Part shown: one piece after another, positions 1 to 8,316 of the stretch
Position numbering within the stretch: position 1 is the first letter of the stretch
Layout of the letters: each line of letters begins with the position of its first letter
Origin: an uncultured Porphyromonadaceae bacterium
GTDB lineage: Bacteria; Bacteroidota; Bacteroidia; Bacteroidales; Muribaculaceae
NCBI GenBank assembly: GCA_947176755.1
Contig: CAMWRW010000014.1
Span: 1-36,734, forward strand
Length of the DNA: 36,734 nt
Direction: 5' to 3'
Notes under the pieces: generated by a model
Told to the model about the DNA's origin: nothing
Database searches by the model: none
What the model saw: only the letters and a program-made list of their open reading frames with translations
Made by a program: the position numbers and the translations under genes

Positions 1-62
1 ATACCCTTTTGGGGTATACACGCTTTCCAGGCGTGCCTCTTCAGCCACTCGAGCATCACTCC
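1..62 (-). tRNA. tRNA-Ser(GGA), 5' part only
   Basis: Read on the minus strand from 62 down to 1, the sequence begins with a GGAGTGA acceptor strand followed by U8. A CTC/GAG D-stem follows, then an anticodon stem CACGC/GCGTG around the loop CTGGAAA, which gives anticodon GGA. After it comes a long variable arm (TATACCCC AAAA GGGTAT), the hallmark of class II tRNAs such as tRNA-Ser. The T arm and 3' acceptor strand lie outside the window, so this is a partial gene cut by the edge and not a broken one. The anticodon identity is read directly from the sequence. Confidence 0.9.
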
Positions 63-168
63 TTGTTCATCTCTTTGCCTTCTGACGCTCTCCTGAATTC
101 TTCATTCTGAAGCCTTGCGCACACCCGGCTTTGAGTTTCACACCGCGAAGTTAATGCTTTTATCTGAA

Positions 169-204
169 TTGACAATAGTTTTTGCCGACTTTTTATTAAT
201 TTTG
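169..204 (+). promoter_or_regulatory. Putative Bacteroidetes-type promoter for the 231 lipoprotein gene
   Basis: TAATTTTG at 197-204 matches the Bacteroidetes -7 element TAnnTTTG and lies 26 nt before the ATG at 231. The upstream element is poor: TTG at 169-171 is 25 nt away instead of the usual 19-21. The -7 box is therefore credible and the -33 box is doubtful. Confidence 0.35.
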
Positions 205-230
205 TGCAAAATTCTTTAGAACTCCTCTTT

Positions 231-827
231 ATGAAGTGTCGCTCTTTTCTTGTTATTCTATTTCTGTCGGTGGTTTTGGCTGCCACGTCTATGACTTCCT
301 GCAGTCGGTCGGCAAAGTCCTCTGACTCCTTTCCTAAGGAACTGATCGGGGCTTCCGACCAGGCCCGGCTCGATTATGTGATGAAGTCATGCTCGCCCGA
401 CTCGCTTGCCCGCTTCATTATCTACAGCGCGCTCGGCAAGAACGGGGAGGTCAGGATCGACACTTTCGCTCTCGCTACAAATTATGTCTACGAGCACCTC
501 AAGGATCAGGATGCCGTCGCGTTCAGCACTGTCTATGACGATTTAATCGAACGTCTCCCTCTCCCCGAAAAAATGCGCATCTATGCTCTCGCCGGCAGTG
601 AGGATCCCCAAGGCCTCGGTTACAGGCTCGGGCTTGAATATCTTGCTTCGATCCGTGAGGGCAACAAGTCGGCCGCTGACATTGACCGTGAAATGGAAGC
701 CCTCAAAAATGCCTGCGCAGACGACACGATGACCTATCACCGGTTCATTATCGGCTTCCGAACGGTGCTGAACGTCGACTCCGGCAAGGGAATCCCTGCA
801 GAAATATATCGGAAATACTCCAAGTAA
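231..827 (+). CDS. Lipoprotein of unknown function
   Basis: This is a predicted lipoprotein of 198 residues. The N-terminus is a basic start (MKCR), a hydrophobic stretch, and a lipobox ending in TSC near residue 24, so the mature protein should be lipid-anchored. The ATG at 231 is preferred over an in-frame ATG nine codons upstream (204), because the earlier start would put extra residues before the signal peptide and falls inside the predicted -7 promoter box. The mature part is charged and probably helical, with no catalytic motif I recognise. It stands alone between a minus-strand tRNA-Ser and the prenyl synthase operon. The function is unknown, though Bacteroidales carry many such small envelope lipoproteins. 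Confidence 0.75.
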   Translation: MKCRSFLVILFLSVVLAATSMTSCSRSAKSSDSFPKELIGASDQARLDYVMKSCSPDSLARFIIYSALGKNGEVRIDTFALATNYVYEHLKDQDAVAFSTVYDDLIERLPLPEKMRIYALAGSEDPQGLGYRLGLEYLASIREGNKSAADIDREMEALKNACADDTMTYHRFIIGFRTVLNVDSGKGIPAEIYRKYSK

Positions 828-841
828 CATTGATTATATAC

Positions 842-868
842 TTCCCCGGGCGCACGAGCGGTCGGGAA
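842..868 (+). terminator. Weak hairpin, possible terminator
   Basis: TTCCCCG and CGGGAA can pair with one bulged C around a GC-rich loop, just after the stop at 827. There is no good T-run behind it (TCTTACC), so termination is uncertain. Confidence 0.22.
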
Positions 869-899
869 TCTTACCTGTCAATTACCATCAAATATCATA

Positions 900-1868
900 A
901 TGAACAAATTGTCTGACTATTCCGCGCATATTGAAAAAGTGTTGCGCGACATTGAATATCCCGGTGGCGTCCTGACGTCGCTCTACGAACCCATTTCCTA
1001 CGCCATGCAGGCCGGCGGAAAGCGTATTCGTCCCTCTCTGCTGCTTATGGCTGCCGATTCATTCGGCCTTAAGGCCGAAGAAGCAGAAAGCGCTGCGGTC
1101 GGAATCGAACTTTTTCACAATTTCACGCTCCTTCACGATGATGTGATGGATGCTTCCGATGTGCGTCGCGGCCGTCCTTCTGTCCATGCCCGTTGGGATG
1201 TCAACACCGCTATTCTGTCCGGCGACACGATGCTCACGCTCGCAACTCAGGCCATCTGTCGCGTCCCCGATTCATGTCTGAGGGAGGTCATCGACACGTT
1301 CAACAGGATGGCGATTCGCGTCTACGAAGGTCAGCGTCTTGACATGGACTTCGAGACCTCGGAGGATGTCACTCTCGACGACTATCTCCGGATGGTGGCC
1401 GACAAGACGGGCGCACTGCTCGGTGCGTCAGCGCGTATCGGCGCCCTGATTGGCGGCGCCTCCGAAAAAGATGCCTCCCGCATGGAAGAATATGGCATGA
1501 TGCTCGGACTCGCCTTCCAGATTCAGGACGACTGGCTTGACGTGTTCGGCGATCCCTCTACATTCGGCAAGCCGATTGGAGGCGATATCAACAACAATAA
1601 GAAATCCTATCTCTTGTTGAGCGCTCTTTCCCAGGAAGGTCCCGAGGCGGTCGCTATCCGAGAGGCCATGAAGTTCCCTGCCGGGCCGGGAAAGGTCACG
1701 ACCGTGACCCGCCTGTTCGAGAAAGCCGGCGTGTCGGAGAAATGTCGCGCGGCAATCAATTCATACTCAAAGAAAGCCTTGGCCGCCCTTAAAGCCACGT
1801 CCCTTTCCGAAGAGGCTCGCGAGCCTTTCCGTCTCATCGTTGAAAAACTGACCGGCCGCAAGAAATGA
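900..1868 (+). CDS. Polyprenyl (E-type isoprenyl) diphosphate synthase
   Basis: This is a cytoplasmic trans-prenyltransferase that condenses isopentenyl diphosphate onto allylic diphosphates, feeding quinone or other isoprenoid synthesis. It has 322 residues, a normal family length. The hallmarks are GGKRIRP (39-45), the first Asp-rich motif DDVMD (80-84) followed by RRGRP (89-93), GQRLDMD (144-150), KT (169-170), and the second Asp-rich motif DDWLD (210-214) followed by GKPIGGDI. Phe75 sits five residues before the first Asp motif. In archaeal GGPP synthases a bulky residue there limits product length, which hints at a short (about C20) product. That is inference. The stop overlaps the tatD-like start by 4 bp, so the two genes are probably translationally coupled. 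Confidence 0.93.
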   Translation: MNKLSDYSAHIEKVLRDIEYPGGVLTSLYEPISYAMQAGGKRIRPSLLLMAADSFGLKAEEAESAAVGIELFHNFTLLHDDVMDASDVRRGRPSVHARWDVNTAILSGDTMLTLATQAICRVPDSCLREVIDTFNRMAIRVYEGQRLDMDFETSEDVTLDDYLRMVADKTGALLGASARIGALIGGASEKDASRMEEYGMMLGLAFQIQDDWLDVFGDPSTFGKPIGGDINNNKKSYLLLSALSQEGPEAVAIREAMKFPAGPGKVTTVTRLFEKAGVSEKCRAAINSYSKKALAALKATSLSEEAREPFRLIVEKLTGRKK

Positions 1869-2638
1869 CCGATACCCACACTCATCTATACATGGAGGAT
1901 TATGCCGGCGAGGAGCGCGACGTTGTGGAACGCGCGCTCCGCGCCGGAGTCTCACTGATGGTGCTCCCCGGGGTGAACATGGATTCCATCGGGCCGATTC
2001 TGCGCATGCACGAAGCATTCCCCGAAGTGACCGTGCCGGCTCTAGGCCTTCATCCAACGGATGTCGACGCCAACTGGAGCGAAATTCTCGACCGTATGGA
2101 GGCCCTTCTTTCAGATGGAGTTTGGAAAGCGATAGGGGAGGTCGGAATCGATCTCTATCACGATTCGACCTATCGCGCCGAGCAGAAAGAGGCCTTCCGC
2201 CGACAGATTGAGTGGGCCGTCGAACGCGACCTTCCCCTCATAATTCATTGCCGCGAAGGACTTGACGACTGCCTCGAAGTGCTCGCTTCATTCGAAGGAA
2301 GATTGCCGAGGATGGTGTTCCACAGCTTCACCGGCAATGTCGCGGATGTCCGTCGGATTCGTCGCGTCTGCGATCCCTGGTTTGGAATCAACGGTGTCGT
2401 CACTTTCAAGAATGCCCCTCTCCTTCGCGAGGCTCTTCCCGAGATCGGGCTCGACAGGATTCTTCTCGAAACCGATGCTCCGTGGCTCGCCCCCGTGCCC
2501 AACCGGGGTAAACGCAACGAAAGTTCCTATATCCCCGCCATCGCCGCGTGTGTCGCCTCGACGCTGGATCTTCCTATCGATGAAGTCGAACAAGTCACCG
2601 ACGCCAACGCCCGCCGATTTCTTTTCAATCACGCCTAA
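1865..2638 (+). CDS. tatD: TatD family metal-dependent hydrolase (DNase)
   Basis: This is a TatD-type metal-dependent nuclease of 257 residues with a TIM-barrel amidohydrolase fold, and members are DNases or exonucleases in the cytoplasm. Metal ligands are visible in order: the HTH pair (H5, H7), GEVGID with E92, IIHCRE with H128, FHSFTG with H153, and LLETDAPWLAP with D204. The set and length are complete for the family. Its ATG overlaps the stop of the prenyl synthase (ATGA), and the antiporter gene follows after 20 bp, so the three probably form one transcript. No functional link between them is evident. The family is clear, but which TatD paralogue it is cannot be told from sequence alone. 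Confidence 0.92.
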   Translation: MTDTHTHLYMEDYAGEERDVVERALRAGVSLMVLPGVNMDSIGPILRMHEAFPEVTVPALGLHPTDVDANWSEILDRMEALLSDGVWKAIGEVGIDLYHDSTYRAEQKEAFRRQIEWAVERDLPLIIHCREGLDDCLEVLASFEGRLPRMVFHSFTGNVADVRRIRRVCDPWFGINGVVTFKNAPLLREALPEIGLDRILLETDAPWLAPVPNRGKRNESSYIPAIAACVASTLDLPIDEVEQVTDANARRFLFNHA

Positions 2639-2658
2639 ATCCAAGTCCAAGCTCCTCA

Positions 2659-4650
2659 ATGTTTCCCCTTGACCAGCCAGTCGCGATCTTCCTGCTCGTG
2701 CTCCTGATTATTCTTCTCGGGCCCGTTGTGTTCAGGCCTCTGAAGATACCCTCGGTTGTCGGCATGATCATCGCGGGCATCATCGTTGGTCCATACGGGT
2801 TCAATCTTCTTGAACGCGACGCCAGTTTCAGAATTTTTGGCGAAGTCGGCATTCTCTATATAATGTTCACGGCGGCTGTCGAGATCGATATGTTTCATCT
2901 CAAGCAGCAGTTCCGCCGAGGGATAATCTATGGCCTCCTGTCGTTTGCCATACCGCTTGCCGCCGGAATCCTCGGAGCCCGTTACCTGTTTTCAACCTCC
3001 TGGGACACGGCCCTTTTGATAGCCTCGATGTATGCCTCCCACACACTCGTCACATATCCGACCGTGAGCCGCTTCGGCCTGCAGAACACGCGTGGCGCCG
3101 TGATTGCCGTCTGCGGCACGATTGTGGCCGTTATGCTCGCTCTGCTCTGCCTTGCCGCCGTTGTTTCGGCCCGCGATGCCGGAGGGTTCTCCCTCATGAT
3201 GCTCGGCCGCCTTTTCCTCTGGATGGCCGTCTATGCTCTCGCCGTCGGCTGGACTTTCCCCTTCATCACCCGCCGCTTCTTTCGGACCACGGACGATTCC
3301 GTGGCCCAATTCATATTCGTGCTCGCTCTTGTCTTTTTCGCCTCGCTTTTAGCGAAACTCATCGGACTTGAAGCGATCCTCGGAGCCTTCTATGCCGGAC
3401 TTGTTCTCAACCGGATGATTCCCGGCCGCTCCCCCCTTATGAAAAACATCCGCTTCGTCGGAGATGCGATTTTCATCCCTTACTTTCTTATCGGAGTCGG
3501 GATGCTCATAAACGTGGGTGTCGTGGTCGAAGGGTGGGGGGTCATCTATGTAGCCGCAGTGATGACTCTTTCCGCGCTCTGTTCAAAATGGGTCGCCGCA
3601 TGGGCAGCCCAGAAAGCATTCCGCCTCGATGAAAACGAACGGCGCCTGATGTTCGGCCTCTCCGGAGGAAAGGCCGCCGCCACGATTGCCGCCGTGATGA
3701 TCGGATATAAATATGGAATGATCAATGAAGATATCATGAACGGTTCGGTCATGATGATACTCTTCTGTTGTCTGGTGGCCTCCGTCGCCACCGAGAATGC
3801 CGCCAAGCGCATCCGAATGCAGCTCACCGAAAATGATCTCTCTCACGACGAACTCGGACATCGCGAATATGCGCGCCAGATCATATCCGTGGCCAACCCG
3901 GTCACGTCCGAAGAACTCATGCGCATGGCCATGTTCATGCGCGACAGGAGCAATCCCAATGAAGCCACTGCTCTTTTCGTGCGGACCGATACCGACCGTC
4001 GTCGTCAGGCAATGGGGCGAATGGCCCTCACTGCCGCCACGGCCGTCGGCGAGGCTATGGATGTCAAAGTCGATGCCGTAGAGAGGATCGACCTCAATAT
4101 CGTCAGCGGAATATGCAACGTGGCCGAAGAACGCCATGCCACGGAAATCATGATCGGTTTCCACCGCAAATCGAACATGGTCGACAGTTTCTTCGGCGCC
4201 CTCACCGAATCGCTGCTTGCCGCCTCGATGAAAATGGTGATGATGTCGCGCTGTTTCATCCCTGTCGATACGGTGACACGCATCTTCGTGCTCGTGCCCG
4301 AAAAGGCCGAATATGAAACAGGCTTTCATCTCTGGGTCACTCGCCTTTCGATGCTTGCCGCCAACATAGAAGCCCGAATAGCTTTCGTCGGTCACCAGAC
4401 CTCGATAGATTTCATCGCCTCCGTCATTGAGGACGACCGCATAGAAGTCGATCATCGGTTCATGACAATCGAATCGCCCGACGACATTATTATTCTCGCC
4501 GGTCAGATCGATGACAACGACCTTCTTGTCGTTGTCAGCGCGCGCAAAGGCTCCATATCGTTCTCTCCCGATCTCGAGTCGCTTCCCGGATTTCTCAACA
4601 GGCATTTCTCCCGACAGAATCTACTTGTTGTCTATCCAAAACAATTCTGA
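2659..4650 (+). CDS. CPA2-type cation:proton antiporter with C-terminal soluble (Usp-like) region
   Basis: This inner-membrane monovalent cation/proton antiporter has 663 residues. Residues 1-390 are a run of about a dozen hydrophobic segments of the Na+/H+ exchanger (CPA2/Kef) type. They start with GMIIAGIIVGPYGFNLL and include a helix reading FTAAVEIDM where many relatives have a GLEID-like motif. From about 390 on, the protein is soluble and appears to hold two alpha/beta units (about 410-520 and 530-663) that resemble universal-stress-protein folds. That assignment is by pattern only. No RCK/TrkA-N nucleotide-binding motif is seen. The ATG at 2659 follows the tatD stop by 20 bp. The transported ion cannot be deduced. 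Confidence 0.88.
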   Translation: MFPLDQPVAIFLLVLLIILLGPVVFRPLKIPSVVGMIIAGIIVGPYGFNLLERDASFRIFGEVGILYIMFTAAVEIDMFHLKQQFRRGIIYGLLSFAIPLAAGILGARYLFSTSWDTALLIASMYASHTLVTYPTVSRFGLQNTRGAVIAVCGTIVAVMLALLCLAAVVSARDAGGFSLMMLGRLFLWMAVYALAVGWTFPFITRRFFRTTDDSVAQFIFVLALVFFASLLAKLIGLEAILGAFYAGLVLNRMIPGRSPLMKNIRFVGDAIFIPYFLIGVGMLINVGVVVEGWGVIYVAAVMTLSALCSKWVAAWAAQKAFRLDENERRLMFGLSGGKAAATIAAVMIGYKYGMINEDIMNGSVMMILFCCLVASVATENAAKRIRMQLTENDLSHDELGHREYARQIISVANPVTSEELMRMAMFMRDRSNPNEATALFVRTDTDRRRQAMGRMALTAATAVGEAMDVKVDAVERIDLNIVSGICNVAEERHATEIMIGFHRKSNMVDSFFGALTESLLAASMKMVMMSRCFIPVDTVTRIFVLVPEKAEYETGFHLWVTRLSMLAANIEARIAFVGHQTSIDFIASVIEDDRIEVDHRFMTIESPDDIIILAGQIDDNDLLVVVSARKGSISFSPDLESLPGFLNRHFSRQNLLVVYPKQF

Positions 4651-4724
4651 ATCCTGAATATCGTTACAAACAAAACACTCCATAATATATTCAACACCGA
4701 AATTATAATCAACTAATCAACAAA

Positions 4725-7700
4725 ATGAAAAAGTTTCTACTTTCGATTGTCGCCGCGGGCGCACTGACATTCTCAGCGCACTCCTCCGTAACGGTGGCAT
4801 TCTATGTTGACGGAACAGATGTTTCGGATGTCGACCAGACGTGTCAACTCACAGGCACGGTTGCCGACCAGACATTTACTGCTCCCGACGCGAAGATACA
4901 TTTCACTAAGGTGAACAATTCAGCTTCGAATGTGAACGGTTCTTTGGTGAGATGGTATCAGAACGACACGATGACCCTGACTGCCTTAAACGGATATATG
5001 ATCGGGTCAGTAGCGCTATATGCCGATACGGAATCTTATGCTGCAAAGTGTGAGGTCAATAATGTGGAATATACCGCATCCACCGAAGGCTCTGTTTGTT
5101 ATGTAACCCCCATCTCCTCCGATCTCCTCCTTGATGAGATAACGCTTCATGCTTCCGCGCAGGTCCGTTTTTCAAAAGTGGTCGTCACTCTCGAAGAGGA
5201 TGGAGAGAATCCGGTCGATCCCGATCAGCCGAAAAATGTCCGGATTTCATTCCCCGAATCATCCTACAGTGTCTTGTTCGGAGAGGCTTTTCAGGCTCCC
5301 GAACCGGTCGCTGATGTCGACGGACTGACATTCCTTTATGCAAGTTCAAACGTTGACGTCGCTTCTGTCAGCCCTTTCAGCGGGGAAATCACGATTAACG
5401 GAATCGGAACAACTGAAATTACAGTCACTTCCGAACCGACCGAGTTGTATAACGAAGGCACGGCCTCCTATACGCTTAATGTTCTCGACCCCGATGCAAT
5501 CGTTGACCTGATCAATACCGACAACCTCTCCGTGTCAGGTTACACGAATCCCGTAACCTACACATCTCCGTTCACCAATATCACCTACGCGGGACAGACC
5601 CATAAGTCGAACGGTTTTCAGTTCAACACCGGAAAGGATGATGCCGTCGGAATTGCCAGCACGTTGAATCCCGACAAGTATGTGATCAGCAGGATCATTC
5701 TCAATCCCGGTTCGATGTCAGGGTCTCAGGCTGCCAATGGAGTGGAAGTCTTCCTGTCGAACGAAGCCTTCGCTTCCTCGGGCGCTACCTCCGGCACGTC
5801 CGCAGGAGTTTTCTCCGGCACCGACCGCAGCATTATTATTCCCGAGGACGACAACTTCTATTTCAGCATCGTGCCTCACGGAGGAGTCTACGTTCTTGAA
5901 TCTGTCGAGGTTGAATGGCGCAAGGCCGAACTGACAAAGGAAGTTGCGGTGGCCTCCTTCCCGCAGACAGATTATGTGGTTAAACTTGGAGAACCCTTCG
6001 TTGCGCCGGTTGTCGAGACCAACACGGACGCCGTTCCCGTTTATTCAAGCTCCAACCCCAACGTCGCAACGGTGGATGCCGAAACAGGGCAGGTTTCTGT
6101 CCTCTCCCTCGGCGAGACAGTCATCACCGTCGAATTCCCCGAAACCGACGACTTCTTCTATACCAAAGCGGACTATACGCTCGTCGTAGCTGATCCCGAA
6201 GAAGCCGCATTCTCCATCGCCTTTATATCCAACGATTCGGATGCCACAAACAACCTCTCTGAAGACGCCTTCCTCGGACAGGTTGCCGAAGGAAGCGACA
6301 GAATCTCATCTGTTTCCTCCCTCTCCAACGTGTATGCCGGAATGGATGGTCTCAAGATGGGTTCCAACAAGAATTCAGGAGAGTTCACGATCAACCTTGC
6401 CGAGCCCATTTCTCTCGACAGAATAAATGTCACCGTATCAAGCATGAAAACCGATGATGGAAGCTCCCTCACGGTCAACGGCTCAGACCCGGTGGAAATC
6501 ACCGACCGCCATCAGGTCGTGACCTACTCCTTCGATGGCGAGACAGTTTCCTCTCTCTCCTTCAAGGCTCAGCTCGTTCATCTCCTTGCGATAGACTTCT
6601 ACGCGGTCGCCGAGCAGCCCGAAAAGCCCGAGAAGAAATCTGCCGGACTTCTCTTCAATGAGGAAAGCGTCGAGGTCACGCTTGGCGAGGAATTCACTGC
6701 CCCGGTTCTTGACAAAGCAACGGATGCAGCCGTGACCTACACGAGCAGCAACGAAGAAGTGGCCACTGTTGACGCTCTCTCCGGAGAAGTTGCCATTCTC
6801 GCTGCGGGCACGACCGTCATCACGGCCTCTGCCGAGGAAACCGACCTCTACCTGGCCGGATCCGCCTTCTACACCCTCACGGTCAAGGAAGTCTCCACCC
6901 CGGTTGATCCTGTTGAGCCGGAGCCTGCCGGAGATATCGTGGTAATAGAATTTAAGCAGGACGTCGACGGCACATCTGAAATCTCAAACTTCGAAAATCT
7001 TCTCAATGAAGTGGAGGCCGGAGCCGAATATATTGCCGGCGTTTCGGAAATATCGAAAATTTTCCCCGGTGCAAAAGGCCTCAAATTCGGAAGCTCAAAA
7101 GCCGCAGGCTCGATTACGCTCACACTCGCTGAGCAACTGTCCCAAAGAGAAGTGAAGCGAATCAGCGTCACGGCCTCCAGCTACGACTCAAAGGCAAGCA
7201 CGCTTTCCGTCAACGGAATCTCCACACTCGATGTAATGGAGGATTTCCAGGTGCTCAACTATACTTTCGACAAAGAGAAGATCGAATCCATCTCCCTCGC
7301 TTCCGAGAATCGCATCTATGTCAACAGAATTGAAATAGAGTACGTATCCTCCGGCGAGCCTGAGCAGCCCAAAGAGGAATTCGTCTGGGAAATAGACTAT
7401 CGCGAATCCTTTGCCGAAGGAGAGGATGAAGTGGTGTTCTCGATTCTTCTTCCTGAAGATTTCGGAGAGGCCGACGGTCTTTTCAGCTGGAGTTGCGAAA
7501 ATGAAGAAGATGTTCTCGTTGAATATCAGGGAGCATCGGCGAATGTTTACGTTACGGAGTGCGGCGAATACGACATCGACATCTTGTTCTCAGGCAACGA
7601 ACGTTATGCAGCCTCCACTGAGACAATTCACATCTCGGTTTATCCCGACGCATCTCTCGCGATAGGCGTTGAGGAAGGAAGCCTCATTGAAGTTGAAGGC

Positions 7701-8072
7701 GAGCCCGTCTATTTCCTCCCCGCTTACAGCGAAGAATATACTTATCACTATCTTGTGGCCGAAGATGCCCACGAGTCCGAACCGGTGTTCTCAGCTCCGG
7801 CCCGAATCCCGGCGGAATATACGGCTTACGATCATTCAGCCGGTATCACTCTTCGCGGAATTGCAGGCTCCCTTTCTCTGATTGCATCGCGTAACGGCAT
7901 CGAAGCTCCGGCCCGCACGCTCCGTTACGCCGTATCGACAGGCGTAGCCGGAATTAATGGAGAAGAGGGCGAAAGCCGGTCGTTCACGCTCGACGGCAAG
8001 GCTGCCTCAGCCTCCGGCCGCGGTGTCACGATTACCCTCCGCAATGGCAAAGCCGAGAAAACAATTCGTTAA
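4725..8072 (+). CDS. Large secreted protein with bacterial Ig-like (BIG2-type) repeats and a C-terminal tail
   Basis: This secreted or surface protein has 1115 residues. It has a signal peptide (MKKFLLSIVAAGALTFSAHS). Three Ig-like modules lie at about 173-256, 407-491 and 639-721, each with a YSSSNPNVATVDAETG-type motif, then an ITV strand and an xYTLxV closing strand, as in BIG2 domains. Alternating with them are beta-rich modules. Those at about 496-630 and 738-880 are clearly homologous to each other: both contain a GLKMGSNK/GLKFGSSK motif, then L-A-E and a LTVNG/LSVNG strand. The last 43 residues (from GVAGI, about 1073) loosely match the YFNLQG tail of three proteins at 24.9-31.0 kb. 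It probably has a binding or structural role, as no enzyme motif is seen. A strong terminator follows. Confidence 0.85.
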   Translation: MKKFLLSIVAAGALTFSAHSSVTVAFYVDGTDVSDVDQTCQLTGTVADQTFTAPDAKIHFTKVNNSASNVNGSLVRWYQNDTMTLTALNGYMIGSVALYADTESYAAKCEVNNVEYTASTEGSVCYVTPISSDLLLDEITLHASAQVRFSKVVVTLEEDGENPVDPDQPKNVRISFPESSYSVLFGEAFQAPEPVADVDGLTFLYASSNVDVASVSPFSGEITINGIGTTEITVTSEPTELYNEGTASYTLNVLDPDAIVDLINTDNLSVSGYTNPVTYTSPFTNITYAGQTHKSNGFQFNTGKDDAVGIASTLNPDKYVISRIILNPGSMSGSQAANGVEVFLSNEAFASSGATSGTSAGVFSGTDRSIIIPEDDNFYFSIVPHGGVYVLESVEVEWRKAELTKEVAVASFPQTDYVVKLGEPFVAPVVETNTDAVPVYSSSNPNVATVDAETGQVSVLSLGETVITVEFPETDDFFYTKADYTLVVADPEEAAFSIAFISNDSDATNNLSEDAFLGQVAEGSDRISSVSSLSNVYAGMDGLKMGSNKNSGEFTINLAEPISLDRINVTVSSMKTDDGSSLTVNGSDPVEITDRHQVVTYSFDGETVSSLSFKAQLVHLLAIDFYAVAEQPEKPEKKSAGLLFNEESVEVTLGEEFTAPVLDKATDAAVTYTSSNEEVATVDALSGEVAILAAGTTVITASAEETDLYLAGSAFYTLTVKEVSTPVDPVEPEPAGDIVVIEFKQDVDGTSEISNFENLLNEVEAGAEYIAGVSEISKIFPGAKGLKFGSSKAAGSITLTLAEQLSQREVKRISVTASSYDSKASTLSVNGISTLDVMEDFQVLNYTFDKEKIESISLASENRIYVNRIEIEYVSSGEPEQPKEEFVWEIDYRESFAEGEDEVVFSILLPEDFGEADGLFSWSCENEEDVLVEYQGASANVYVTECGEYDIDILFSGNERYAASTETIHISVYPDASLAIGVEEGSLIEVEGEPVYFLPAYSEEYTYHYLVAEDAHESEPVFSAPARIPAEYTAYDHSAGITLRGIAGSLSLIASRNGIEAPARTLRYAVSTGVAGINGEEGESRSFTLDGKAASASGRGVTITLRNGKAEKTIR

Positions 8073-8090
8073 ACGAATCCCTAAATAGAA

Positions 8091-8135
8091 TCAGCCGTCT
8101 GCCGGAACTCCGACAGACGGCTGATTTTATTTTAT
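8091..8135 (+). terminator. Rho-independent terminator after the Ig-like repeat gene
   Basis: TCAGCCGTCTG (8091-8101) pairs with CAGACGGCTGA (8114-8124), and CGG/CCG extends the stem around a small loop. TTTTATTTTAT follows. It ends the 4725-8072 transcript and separates it from the AT-rich island. Confidence 0.9.
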
Positions 8136-8225
8136 GGTTTGACATTATTGGGTATGCCGAAGACAAAACCTATATCCTGGCACTTATCAGGGTTCTGAAA
8201 CAGTTATAGCAACTTTTTTTACTTA

Positions 8226-8259
8226 TTATTTGCCCATACAAATTATTTGCCCATACAAA
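8226..8259 (+). repeat. Tandem 17-bp direct duplication in a promoter
   Basis: TTATTTGCCCATACAAA occurs twice back to back at 8226-8242 and 8243-8259 with no mismatch. Each copy carries a TTTG. The one in the second copy has the correct spacing to act as the -33 element for the ATPase gene. Confidence 0.9.
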
Positions 8260-8277
8260 AATTTATTCATAATTTTG
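8246..8277 (+). promoter_or_regulatory. Bacteroidetes-type promoter of the AAA ATPase gene
   Basis: TTTG (8246-8249), exactly 20 nt, then TAATTTTG (8270-8277) is a full match to the TTTG/TAnnTTTG consensus. It sits about 40 nt before the ATG at 8317. The rest of the 8136-8316 spacer is AT-rich with no gene. Confidence 0.75.
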
Positions 8278-8316
8278 TATTACCAAAAAATGTAGAAATC
8301 TACAATTTTTAGCAAT

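Noticed and set aside
3583..4605. Long open frame on the minus strand (340 codons) opposite the antiporter
   Set aside because: It is antisense to a clear family member, is rich in His and Gly as expected from complementing Asp/Ala-rich codons, and has no family motif or own promoter.
4725..8072. DNA tandem repeats or CRISPR in the Ig-like gene
   Set aside because: Repetition is at the protein-domain level with diverged DNA and no regular spacers.
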